Shown piece after piece: positions 39,201 to 50,767 of a stretch of DNA of 64,000 bases. The DNA is from Siderastrea siderea (Eukaryota > Cnidaria > Anthozoa > Scleractinia > Rhizangiidae): the NCBI GenBank assembly GCA_964030785.1, contig OZ034971.1, positions 12,547,579 through 12,611,578 of the forward strand, read 5' to 3'. Both the position numbers and the translations under genes were made by a program. The notes under the pieces were generated by a model. That model saw nothing but the letters and a program-made list of their open reading frames with translations. It did no database searches and was not told the DNA's origin. How positions within the stretch are numbered: position 1 is the stretch's first letter; every line of letters starts with the position of its first letter.

Positions 39201-42200
39201 CACTGATGGCGACACGACTCCTGAGGATGACACTAGCCCAGAAGAGAGTGAAGGCAATAGGGATGTACTTTGATCTATCGCCCGACTCGAGCTTAGTGCG
39301 ACAGATGACAACGAACTACTGCTGGCTAGCCTGCTTGAAACAGACACTGATGGCAACACCACTCCTGACGATGTTACCAGCCCAGAAGACAGTGAAGACG
39401 ATGCGGATGTACTGTGATCTATTGTTACACTTGAGCTCACTGCCACAGATGACCAAGAACTCCTGCTTGCTAGGCTGCTTGAAACAGACACTGATGGCAA
39501 CACCACTCCTGAGGATGACACCAGCCCAGACGACACTGAAGGTGATACGGATGTACTCTGATCTATTCCCCGACTCGAGCTCACCGGCACAGATGACAAC
39601 GAACTACTGCTCACTACGATGCTTGAAACAGACACTGATGGCGACGCTACTGCTGAGGATGACACAAGCAAAGACGACACTGCAGGCGATACGGATGTAC
39701 TCTTATCTATTGGCCGACTCGAGCTCTCTGCCACAGATGAGGACGAACTTCTGCTTGTTAGGTTGCTTGAAAAAGACACTGATCGCGACACCACCGCTGA
39801 GGACGACACCAGCCAAGAAGACACTGAAGGTGATACGGATGTACTTAGATCTATTGTCCCTTTCAAGGTCACTGCCACAGATGACGACGAACTACTGCTT
39901 GCTAGGCTGCTTGAAACAGACACTGATGGCGACACCACTGATGAAGATGAGACAAGCCCAGAAGACACTGAAGGCGATACGGAACTACTTTGATCTATCG
40001 TCCCACTTGAGCTCACTGCCACAGATGACAACGAACTACTGCTGGCTAGGCTGCTTGAAACAGACACTGATGGCGACACCACTCCTGACGTTAGCAGCTT
40101 AGAAGACACTGAAGACGATGGGGATGAACTTTGATCTACTGGCACACTTGAGCTCACTGCCACAGCTGCTGACGAACTACTACTCGCTGGGCTGCTCGAA
40201 ACTGCCACTGATGGCGACACCAGTGCTGAGGATGACACCAGCCCAGAAGACACTGAAGGTGATATGGATGTACTTTGATCCATTGCCGGACTCGTGCTCT
40301 CTCCCACAGATGACGACGAACTCCTGCTAGCTAAGCTGCTTGAAAAAGACACTGATGTCGACACCACTCCTGAGGATGACACCAGCAGAGAAGACACTGA
40401 AGGCGATAAGGATTTAGTTTGATCTATTGCCCGACTCAAGCTCACTGGCACAGATGACAACGAACTACTGCTAGCTACGCTGCTTGAAACAGACACTGAT
40501 GGCGACACCACTGCTGAGGATGACACCAGCCCAGACGACACTGAAGACGATACAGATGTACTTTGATCCGTTGGTCGACTCGAGCTCACCACCACAGATG
40601 AGGACGAACTACTGCTTCCTAGGTTCCTTGAAACAGACACTGATCGCGACACCACCGCCGAGGAGGACACCAGCCAAGAGGACACTGAAAGGAATACGGA
40701 TGTACTTTGATCTATTGCCCGACTTGAACTCACTGCCACAGATGACAACGAACTGTTGCTCGCTTGAGTGCTTGAAACAGACACTGATGGCGACACGACT
40801 CCTGAGGATGACACTAGCCCAGAAGAGAGTGAAGGCAATAGGGATGTACTTTGATCTATTGCTCGACTCGAGCTTAGTGCGACAGATGACAACGAACTAC
40901 TGCTGGCTAGCCTGCTTGAAACAGACACTGATGGCAACACCACTCCTGACGATGTTACCAGCCCAGAAGACAGTGAAGACGATGCGGATGTACTGTGATC
41001 TATTGTTACACTTGAGCTCACTGCCACAGATGACCAAGAACTCCTGCTTGCTAGGCTGCTTGAAACAGACACTGATGGCAACACCACTCCTGAGGATGAC
41101 ACCAGCCCAGACGACACTGAAGGTGATACGGATGTACTCTGATCTATTCCCCGACTCGAGCTCACTGGCACAGATGACAACGAACTACTGCTCACTACGA
41201 TGCTTGAAACAGACACTGATGGCGACGCTACTGCTGAGGATGACACAAGCAAAGACGACACTGCAGGCGATACGGATGTACTCTTATCTATTGGCCGACT
41301 CGAGCTCTCTGCCACAGATGAGGACGAACTTCTGCTTGTTAAGTTGCTTGAAAAAGACACTGATCGCGACACCACCGCTGAGGACGACACCAGCCAAGAA
41401 GACACTGAAGGTGATACGGATGTACTTAGATCTATTGTCCCTTTCAAGGTCACTGCCACAGATGACGACGAACTACTGCTTGCTAGGCTGCTTGAAACAG
41501 ACACTGATGGCGACACCACTGATGAAGATGAGACAAGCCCAGAAGACACTGAAGGCGATACGGAACTACTTTGATCTATCGTCCCACTTGAGCTCACTGC
41601 CACAGATGACAACGAACTACTGCTGGCTAGGCTGCTTGAAACAGACACTGATGGCGACACCACTCCTGACGTTAGCAGCTTAGAAGAAACTGAAGACAAT
41701 GCGGATGAACTTTGATCTACTGGCACACTTGAGCTCACTGCCACAGCTGCTGACGAACTACTACTCGCTGGGCTGCTCGAAACTGCCACTGATGGCGACA
41801 CCAGTGCTGAGGATGACACCAGCCCAGAAGACACTGAAGGTGATATGGATGTACTTTGATCCATTGCCGGACTCGTGCTCACTCCCACAGATGACGACGA
41901 ACTCCTGCTAGCTAAGCTGCTTGAAAAGGACACTGATGTCGACACCACTCCTGAGGATGACACCAGCAGAGACGACACTGAAGGCGATAAGGATTTAGTT
42001 TGATCTATTGCCCGACTCAAGCTCACTGGCACAGATGACAACGAACTACTGCTAGCTACGCTGCTTGAAACAGACACTGATGGCGACACCACTGCTGAGG
42101 ACGACACCAGCCCAGACGACACTGAAGACGATACAGATGTACTTTGATCCGTTGGTCGACTCGAGCTCACCACCACAGATGAGGACGAACTACTGCTTCC

Positions 42201-45200
42201 TAGGTTCCTTGAAACAGACACTGATCGCGACACCACCGCCGAGGAGGACACCAGCCAAGAGGACACTGAAAGGAATACGGATGTACTTTGATCTATTGCC
42301 CGACTTGAACTCACTGCCACAGATGACAACGAACTGTTGCTCGCTAGAGTGCTTGAAACAGACACTGATGGCGACACGACTCCTGAGGATGACACTAGCC
42401 CAGAAGAGAGTGAAGGCAATAGGGATGTACTTTGATCTATCGCCCGACTCGAGCTTAGTGCGACAGATGACAACGAACTACTGCTGGCTAGCCTGCTTGA
42501 AACAGACACTGATGGCAACACCACTCCTGACGATGTTACCAGCCCAGAAGACAGTGAAGACGATGCGGATGTACTGTGATCTATTGTTACACTTGAGCTC
42601 ACTGCCACAGATGACCAAGAACTCCTGCTTGCTAGGCTGCTTGAAACAGACACTGATGGCAACACCACTCCTGAGGATGACACCAGCCCAGACGACACTG
42701 AAGGTGATACGGATGTACTCTGATCTATTCCCCGACTCGAGCTCACTGGCACAGATGACAACGAACTACTGCTCACTACGATGCTTGAAACAGACACTGA
42801 TGGCGACACTACTGCTGAGGATGACACAAGCAAAGACGACACTGCAGGCGATACGGATGTACTCTTATCTATTGGCCGACTCGAGCTCTCTGCCACAGAT
42901 GAGGACGAACTTCTGCTTGTTAGGTTGCTTGAAAAAGACACTGATCGCGACACCACCGCTGAGGACGACACAAGCCAAGAAGACACTGAAGGTGATACGG
43001 ATGTACTTAGATCTATTGTCCCTTTCAAGGTCACTGCCACAGATGACGACGAACTACTGCTTGCTAGGTTGCTTGAAACAGACACTGATGGCGACACCAC
43101 TGATGAAGATGAGACAAGCCCGGAAGACACTGAAGGCGATACGGAAGTACTTTGATCTATGGTCCCACTTGAGCTCACTGCCACAGATGACAACGAACTA
43201 CTGCTGGCTAGGCTGTTTGAAACAGACACTGATGGCGACACCACTCCTGACGTTAGCAGCTTAGAAGACACTGAAGACGATGCGGATGAACTTTGATCTA
43301 CTGGCACACTTGAGCTCACTGCCACAGCTGCTGACGAACTACTACTCGCTGGGCTGCTCGAAACTGCCACTGATGGCGACACCAGTGCTGACGATGACAC
43401 CAGCCCAGAAGACACTGAAGGTGATATGGATGTACTTTGATCCATTGCCGGACTCGTGCTCACTCCCACAGATGACGACGAACTCCTGCTAGCTAAGCTG
43501 CTTGAAAAAGACACTGATGTCGACACCACTCCTGAGGATGACACCAGCAGAGACGACACTGAAGGCGATAAGGATTTAGTTTGATCTATTGCCCGACTCA
43601 AGCTCACTGGCACAGATGACAACGAACTACTGCTAGCTACGCTGCTTGAAACAGACACTGATGGCGACACCACTGCTGAGGATGACACCAGCCCAGACGA
43701 CACTGAAGACGATACAGATGTACTTTGATCCGTTGGTCGACTCGAGCTCACCACCACAGATGAGGACGAACTACTACTTCCTAGGTTCCTTGAAACAGAC
43801 ACTGATCGCGACACCACCGCCGAGGAGGACACCAGCCAAGAGGACACTGAAAGGAATACGGATGTACTTTGATCTATTGCCCGACTTGAACTCACTGCCA
43901 CAGATGACCACGAACTGTTGCTCGCTAGAGTGCTTGAAACAGACACTGATCGCGACACCACCGCCGAGGAGGACACCAGCCAAGAGGACACTGAAAGGAA
44001 TACGGATGTACTTTGATCTATTGCCCGACTTGAACTCACTGCCACAGATGACAACGAACCCTTGCTCGCTAGAGTGCTTGAAACAAACACTGATGGCGAC
44101 ACGACTCCTGAGGATGACACTAGCCCAGAAGAGAGTGAAGGCAATAGGGATGTACTTTGATCTATCGCCCGACTCGAGCTTAGTGCGACAGATGACAACG
44201 AACTACTGCTGGCTAGCCTGCTTGAAACAGACACTGATGGCAACACCACTCCTGACGATGTTACCAGCCCAGAAGACAGTGAAGACGATGCGGATGTACT
44301 GTGATCTATTGTTACACTTGAGCTCACTGCCACAGATGACCAAGAACTCCTGCTTGGTAGGCTGCTTGAAACAGACACTGATGGCAACACCACTCCTGAG
44401 GATGACACCAGCCCAGACGACACTGAAGGTGATACGGATGTACTCTGATCTATTCCCCGACTCGAGCTCACTGGCACAGATGACAACGAACTACTGCTCA
44501 CTACGATGCTTGAAACAGACACTGATGGCGACACTACTGCTGAGGATGACACAAGCAAAGACGACACTGCAGGCGATACGGATGTACTCTTATCTATTGG
44601 CTGACTCGAGCTCTCTGCCACAGATGAGGACGAACTTCTGCTTGTTAGGTTGCTTGAAAAAGACACTGATCGCGACACCACCGCTGAGGACGACACCAGC
44701 CAAGAAGACACTGAAGGTGATACGGATGTACTTAGATCTATTGTCCCTTTCAAGGTCACTGCCACAGATGACGACGAACTACTGCTTGCTAGGCTGCTTG
44801 AAACAGACACTGATGGCGACACCACTGATGAAGATGAGACAAGCCCGGAAGACACTGAAGGCGATACGGAAGTACTTTGATCTATCGTCCCACTTGAGCT
44901 CACTGCCACAGATGACAACGAACTACTGCTGGCTAGGCTGCTTGAAACAGACACTGATGGCGACACCACTCCTGACGTTAGCAGCTTAGAAGACACTGAA
45001 GACGATGCGGATGAACTTTGATCTACTGGCACACTTGAGCTCACTGCCACAGCTGCTGACGAACTACTACTCGCTGGGCTGCTCGAAACTGCCACTGATG
45101 GCGACACCAGTGCTGAGGATGACACCAGCCCAGAAGACACTGAAGGTGATATGGATGTACTTTGATCCATTGCCGGACTCGTGCTCACTCCCACAGATGA

Positions 45201-48200
45201 CGACGAACTCCTGCTAGCTAAGCTGCTTGAAAAAGACACTGATGTCGACACCACTCCTGAGGATGACACCAGCAGAGACGACACTGAAGGCGATAAGGAT
45301 TTAGTTTGATCTATTGCCCGACTCAAGCTCACTGGCACAGATGACAACGAACTACTGCTAGCTACGCTGCTTGAAACAGACACTGATGGCGACACCACTG
45401 CTGAGGATGACACCAGCCCAGGCGACACTGAAGACGATACAGATGTACTTTGATCCGTTGGTCGACTCGAGCTCACCACCACAGATGAGGACGAACTACT
45501 GCTTCCTAGGTTCCTTGAAACAGACACTGATCGCGACACCACCGCCGAGGAGGACACCAGCCAAGAGGACACTGAAAGGAATACGGATGTACTTTGATCT
45601 ATTGCCCGACTTGAACTCACTGCCACAGATGACAACGAACTGTTGCTCGCTAGAGTGCTTGAAACAGACACTGATGGCGACACGACTCCTGAGGATGACA
45701 CTAGCCCAGAAGAGAGTGAAGGCAATAGGGATGTACTTTGATCTATCGCCCGACTCGAGCTTAGTGCGACAGATGACAACGAACTACTGCTGGCTAGCCT
45801 GCTTGAAACAGACACTGATGGCAACACCACTCCTGACGATGTTACCAGCCCAGAAGACAGTGAAGACGATGCGGATGTACTGTGATCTATTGTTACACTT
45901 GAGCTCACTGCCACAGATGACCAAGAACTCCTGCTTGCTAGGCTGCTTGAAACAGACACTGATGGCAACACCACTCCTGAGGATGACACCAGCCCAGACG
46001 ACACTGAAGGTGATACGGATGTACTCTGATCTATTCCCCGACTCGAGCTCACTGGCACAGATGACAACGAACTACTGCTCACTACGATGCTTGAAACAGA
46101 CACTGATGGCGACACTACTGCTGAGGATGACACAAGCAAAGACGACACTGCAGGCGATACGGATGTACTCTTATCTATTGGCCGACTCGAGCTCTCTGCC
46201 ACAGATGAGGACGAACTTCTGCTTGTTAGGTTGCTTGAAAAAGACACTGATCGCGACACCACCGCTGAGGACGACACCAGCCAAGAAGACACTGAAGGTG
46301 ATACGGATGTACTTAGATCTATTGTCCCTTTCAAGGTCACTGCCACAGATGACGACGAACTACTGCTTGCTAGGCTGCTTGAAACAGACACTGATGGCGA
46401 CACCACTGATGAAGATGAGACAAGCCCAGAAGACACTGAAGGCGATACGGAAGTACTTTGATCTATCGTCCCACTTGAGCTCACTGCCACAGATGACAAC
46501 GAACTACTGCTGGCTAGGCTGCTTGAAACAGACACTGATGGCGACACCACTCCTGACGTTAGCAGCTTAGAAGACACTGAAGACGATGCGGATGAACTTT
46601 GATCTACTGGCACACTTGAGCTCACTGCCACAGCTGCTGACGAACTACTACTCGCTGGGCTGCTCGAAACTGCCACTGATGGCGACACCAGTGCTGAGGA
46701 TGACACCAGCCCAGAAGACACTGAAGGTGATATGGATGTACTTTGATCCATTGCCGGACTCGTGCTCACTCCCACAGATGACGACGAACTCCTGCTAGCT
46801 AAGCTGCTTGAAAAAGACACTGATGTCGACACCACTCCTGAGGATGACACCAGCAGAGAAGACACTGAAGGCGATAAGGATTTAGTTTGATCTATTGCCC
46901 GACTCAAGCTCACTGGCACAGATGACAACGAACTACTGCTAGCTACGCTGCTTGAAACAGACACTGATGGCGACACCACTGCTGAGGATGACACCAGCCC
47001 AGACGACACTGAAGACGATACAGATGTACTTTGATCCGTTGGTCGACTCGAGCTCACCACCACAGATGAGGACGAACTACTGCTTCCTAGGTTCCTTGAA
47101 ACAGACACTGATCGCGACACCACCGCCGAGGAGGACACCAGCCAAGAGGACACTGAAAGGAATACGGATGTACTTTGATCTATTGCCCCACTTGAACTCA
47201 CTGCCACAGATGACAACGAACTGTTGCTCGCTAGAGTGCTTGAAACAGACACTGATGGCGACACGACTCCTGAGGATGACACTAGCCCAGAAGAGAGGGA
47301 AGGCAATAGGGATGTACTTTGATCTATCGCCCGACTCGAGCTTAGTGCGACAGATGACAACGAACTACTGCTGGCTAGCCTGCTTGAAACAGACACTGAT
47401 GGCAACACCACTCCTGACGATGTTACCAGCCCAGAAGACAGTGAAGACGATGCGGATGTACTGTGATCTATTGTTACACTTGAGCTCACTGCCACAGATG
47501 ACCAAGAACTCCTGCTTGCTAGGCTGCTTGAAACAGACACTGATGGCAACACCACTCCTGAGGATGACACCAGCCCAGACGACACTGAAGGTGATACGGA
47601 TGTACTCTGATCTATTCCCCGACTCGAGCTCACTGGCACAGATGACAACGAACTACTGCTCACTACGATGCTTGAAACAGACACTGATGGCGACACTACT
47701 GCTGAGGATGACACAAGCAAAGACGACACTGCAGGCGATACGGATGTACTCTTATCTATTGGCCGACTCGAGCTCTCTGCCACAGATGAGGACGAACTTC
47801 TGCTTGTTAGGTTGCTTGAAAAAGACACTGATCGCGACACCACCGCTGAGGACGACACCAGCCAAGAAGACACTGAAGGTGATACGGATGTACTTAGATC
47901 TATTGTCCCTTTCAAGGTCACTGCCACAGATGACGACGAACTACTGCTTGCTAGGCTGCTTGAAACAGACACTGATGGCGACACCACTGATGAAGATGAG
48001 ACAAGCCCAGAAGACACTGAAGGCGATACGGAAGTACTTTGATCTATCGTCCCACTTGAGCTCACTGCCACAGATGACAACGAACTACTGCTGGCTAGGC
48101 TGCTTGAAACAGACACTGATGGCGACACCACTCCTGACGTTAGCAGCTTAGAAGACACTGAAGACGATGCGGATGAACTTTGATCTACTGGCACACTTGA

Positions 48201-50767
48201 GCTCACTGCCACAGCTGCTGACGAACTACAACTCGCTGGGCTGCTCGAAACTGCCACTGATGGCGACACCAGTGCTGAGGATGACACCAGCCCAGAAGAC
48301 ACTGAAGGTGATATGGATGTACTTTGATCCATTGCCGGACTCGTGCTCACTCCCACAGATGACGACGAACTCCTGCTAGCTAACCTGCTTGAAAAAGACA
48401 CTGATGTCGACACCACTCCTGAGGATGACACCAGCAGAGAAGACACTGAAGGCGATAAGGATTTAGTTTGATCTATTGCCCGACTCAAGCTCACTGGCAC
48501 AGATGACAACGAACTACTGCTAGCTACGCTGCTTGAAACAGACACTGATGGCGACACCAGTGCTGAGGATGACACCAGCCCAGACGACACTGAAGACGAT
48601 ACAGATGTACTTTGATCCGTTGGTCGACTCGAGCTCACCACCACAGATGAGGACGAACTACTGCTTCCTAGGTTCCTTGAAACAGACACCGATCGCGACA
48701 CCACCGCCGAGGAGGACACCAGCCAAGAGGACACTGAAAGGAATACGGATGTACTTTGATCTATTGCCCGACTTGAACTCACTGCCACAGATGACAACGA
48801 ACTGTTGCTCGCAAGAGTGCTTGAAACAGACACTGATGGCGACACGACTCCTGAGGATGACACTAGCCCAGAAGAGAGTGAAGGCAATAGGGATGTACTT
48901 TGATCTATCGCCCGACTCGAGCTTAGTGCGACAGATGACAACGAACTACTGCTGGCTAGCCTGCTTGAAACAGACACTGATGGCAACACCACTCCTGACG
49001 ATGTTACCAGCCCAGAAGACAGTGAAGACGATGCGGATGTACTGTGATCTATTGTTACACTTGAGCTCACTGCCACAGATGACCAAGAACTCCTGCTTGC
49101 TAGGCTGCTTGAAACAGACACTGATGGCAACACCACTCCTGAGGATGACACCAGCCCAGACGACACTGAAGACGATACAGATCTACTTTGATCCGTTGGT
49201 CGACTCGAGCTCACCACCACAGATGAGGACGAACTACTGCTTCCTAGGTTCCTTGAAACAGACACTGATCGCGACACCATCGCCGAGGAGGACACCAGCC
49301 AAGAGGACACTGAAAGGAATACGGATGTACTTTGATCTATTGCCCGACTTGAGCTCACTGCCACAGATGACAGCGAACTACTGCTCGCTAGGCTATTTGA
49401 AACAAACACTGTTGCTGACACCACTGCTGAAGATGACACCAGTCCAGAAGACACTAAACGCGATAAGGATGCACTTTGATCTGTTGCCCGACTCGAGCTC
49501 ACTGCCACAGATGACGACGAACTACTGCCTGCTAGGCTGTTTGAAACAGACACTAATGGCGACACCAGTGATGAAGACGAGATAAGCCCAGAAGACACTA
49601 AAGGCGATACAGATGTACTTTGATCTATTGCCCGACTCGAGCTCACTGCCACAGATGATGACGAAGTACTGCTCGCTAGGGTGATTGAAACAGACAGTGA
49701 TGGCCACACCACTGCTAAGGATGACAACAGCGCAGAAGACACTGAAGGTGATATGGATGTACTTTGATCTATTGCCCGACTCGAGCTCACTGCCAGAGAT
49801 GATGACCAACTACTGCTCGCTAGGCTGCTTGAAACAGACACTGATGGCGACACCAGTGCTGAGGATGACCCCAGCCAAGAAGACATTGAAGGCGATATGG
49901 ATGTACTTTGATCTATTGCCCGACTCGACCTCACTGGCACAGATGACAACGAACTGCTGCTCGGTAGGCTTTGTGAAACAGACACTGATGGTGGCACCAC
50001 TGCTGAAGATGACAGCAGCATAGAAGACACTGAAGGCGATACAGATGTACTTTGATCTATTGCCCGACTCGAGCTCACTGCCACAGATGACAACGAACTA
50101 CTGGTCGCTAGGTTGCTTGAAACAGACACTGATGGTGACACCACTGCTGAGGATGACACCAGCCTAGCGAGCCTAGCGAGCCTTTCAGCCTCAGAGGATG
50201 AGGACACTGATGGCGATACGTATGTATTTTGATCGTTTTCTAGACTTGAAGTCGCTACAACTGGGAAGGACTTTGTAACAGTGTCGTGTACGTCGTAGCA
50301 GTATGTTTTACAGATGATAAAACAAGTGTTTTCTGAAATGACGGATGTGGAAGAAAATGTACTTTGTAAGGCAAGGTAGTTCATTGCTTGTGAAGTGGCC
50401 GCAATGAAAGTTTGTTGTGGTGCAGACTGTGTCTCGTTTGATGGCGTTTCTTGGGAGTTTACTGAAATAATTCGAGCTGAAAGCCATGGCATAGACGTTT
50501 GAACTATGTTTGAGGTAAAGCGTTGAAGAACATGTGAATATTGGGAGTTGTTATTCACTTTCCTAGATCCAGTAACACTGGAAGTTCCAATGACGGTTCC
50601 TATTTCTTGCCAAATTGTTGTGCGTAGTTGAATAGCAGTGGTTGAACCCAGTACATTTTCTTGGTTTGTTGAAAGTCCTTGTACTTTGTTGGTGCAAAAA
50701 ACCATTATTCCTCCGAATGTAAGCCACAAAAGGCAAAGTGAGGCGACATCGGAAACCACTAGAAATG
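6209..50767 (-). CDS. Exon 2: 44,559-nt coding exon, serine-rich 48-residue repeat (mucin-like) domain
   Basis: This is one open frame of about 14,850 codons without a stop. The acceptor is TTTCTCTCTAG at 50,768, with a CTGAC branch-point-like motif about 24 nt upstream; a second AG nine bases further in would also keep frame. The donor is TTC|GTAAGTCTG at 6,208 (phase 1). Layout in protein order: signal-peptide core; about 180 unique residues with NNS and NET sequons and a three-Cys cluster (TCFIICKTYC); about 300 units of 48 residues; a unique Ser/Thr/Gly-rich linker of about 110 residues. Units are roughly half serine with much valine, one nearly invariant Asp (I-D-Q-S-T type motif), few Pro/Thr, and almost no Cys or Tyr. 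Unglycosylated mass is roughly 1.4 MDa (my estimate). Dense O-glycosylation is inferred. Alternating Ser-Val stretches also recall sericin and bacterial serine-rich adhesins. Confidence 0.9.
6540..9849 (-). repeat. Degenerate 48-residue units, C-terminal flank of the array
   Basis: About 23 units on the same 144-bp plan, outside the 11-mer order. Individual units carry private changes (for example CISSLYVAVSLSRAKDQS). The unit pattern fades after Y-Q-S-T-Y-V-V-F-S-P, where a non-repetitive linker begins and runs to the exon donor. A 7-unit duplication is nested here and listed separately. Confidence 0.8.
7430..9330 (-). repeat. Second, independent higher-order repeat: 7-mer (1,008 bp) duplicated in tandem
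   Basis: Plus-strand strings such as CTTTGGTCTTTTGCCCGACT occur at 7501 and 8509, and the unusual CTGCCACATATAACGACGAAA at 7528 and 8536, an offset of exactly 1,008 = 7 x 144 bp. Homology begins near 7,430/8,440 and fades near 8,320/9,330. The seven unit types differ from those of the large array, so this is a separate amplification event in the same exon. Confidence 0.8.
27836..34159 (-). repeat. Near-identical 3,162-bp double-repeat blocks (order X-Y-X-Y, followed by another Y)
   Basis: Successive 1,581-bp repeats starting at 27836, 29417, 30998, 32579 and 34160 carry private variants in the order X, Y, X, Y, Y. X copies share a GAATATGG and a GACGCTACTG variant; Y copies share GACCCTGATGG and GATGAAAACG. 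In spot comparison of the two XY blocks I find one clear difference (30,869 a versus 34,031 c). This suggests a very recent two-repeat duplication plus one further Y copy. Confidence 0.75.
43782..44070 (-). repeat. Extra 144-bp unit inside one higher-order repeat (local unit duplication)
   Basis: The repeat starting at 43,646 is 1,725 bp instead of 1,581. The unit with the W-L-V-S-S-S-A-V-V-S-R-S-V signature is present twice in a row, the first copy ending with S-S-T-L-A-S-N-S-S-W as a hybrid. It is an in-frame gain of one unit. The corresponding losses are one unit near 17.75-17.85 kb and three units near 21.9-22.2 kb. Confidence 0.8.
49321..50190 (-). repeat. Degenerate 48-residue units, N-terminal flank of the array
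   Basis: About six 144-bp units match the general unit plan but not the fixed 11-type order, and they are more diverged from one another. The first contains an in-frame 9-bp tandem doubling (AGCCTAGCG on the plus strand, near 50,162-50,182), giving R-L-A-R-L-A-R-L, the most charged spot of the repeat region. Divergent edges around a homogeneous core are what unequal crossing-over predicts. Confidence 0.8.

Larger units (their letters stand above)
9850..49320 (-). repeat. Coding higher-order repeat array: 11-mer of 144-bp units, period 1,581 bp, about 25 copies
   Basis: Eleven distinguishable 48-residue unit types recur in fixed order. One type lacks a codon (K-L-L-T-S-G-V-V in place of the longer G-L-V-T-S-S-G-V-V), giving 10x48+47=527 residues or 1,581 bp. 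A landmark plus-strand string (start of ATGCTTGAAACAGACAC) recurs at 10156, 11737, 13318, 14899, 16480, 17917, 19498, 21079, 22228, 23809 and so on to 47668. Spacing is 1,581 except -144 (16480 to 17917), -432 (21079 to 22228) and +144 (42781 to 44506). The structure matches satellite higher-order repeats made by unequal exchange, yet the coding frame is intact throughout. Edges are approximate (plus or minus 150 bp). Confidence 0.92.

Noticed and set aside
9850..49320. Non-coding satellite or centromeric array
   Set aside because: Unit length, indels and variants all keep one frame, and signal peptide and EGF/SEA exons flank it; a non-coding array would have accumulated stops.
9850..49320. 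CRISPR-like regular repeats
   Set aside because: There are no unique spacers between short repeats; units are contiguous coding tandem repeats in a eukaryotic gene.
9872..49585. Dozens of plus-strand ORFs of 399, 255, 124 and 70 codons repeating every 1,581 bp
   Set aside because: They are antisense shadows of the serine-rich repeat. Their frames are broken by regular stops while the minus frame is open for 44.6 kb, and their peptides have no signal or domain.
6209..50759. Translation start at the GTG at 50,759
   Set aside because: Nuclear eukaryotic genes rarely start at GTG, and an upstream acceptor plus the small ATG exon at 51,877 explains the N-terminus better.
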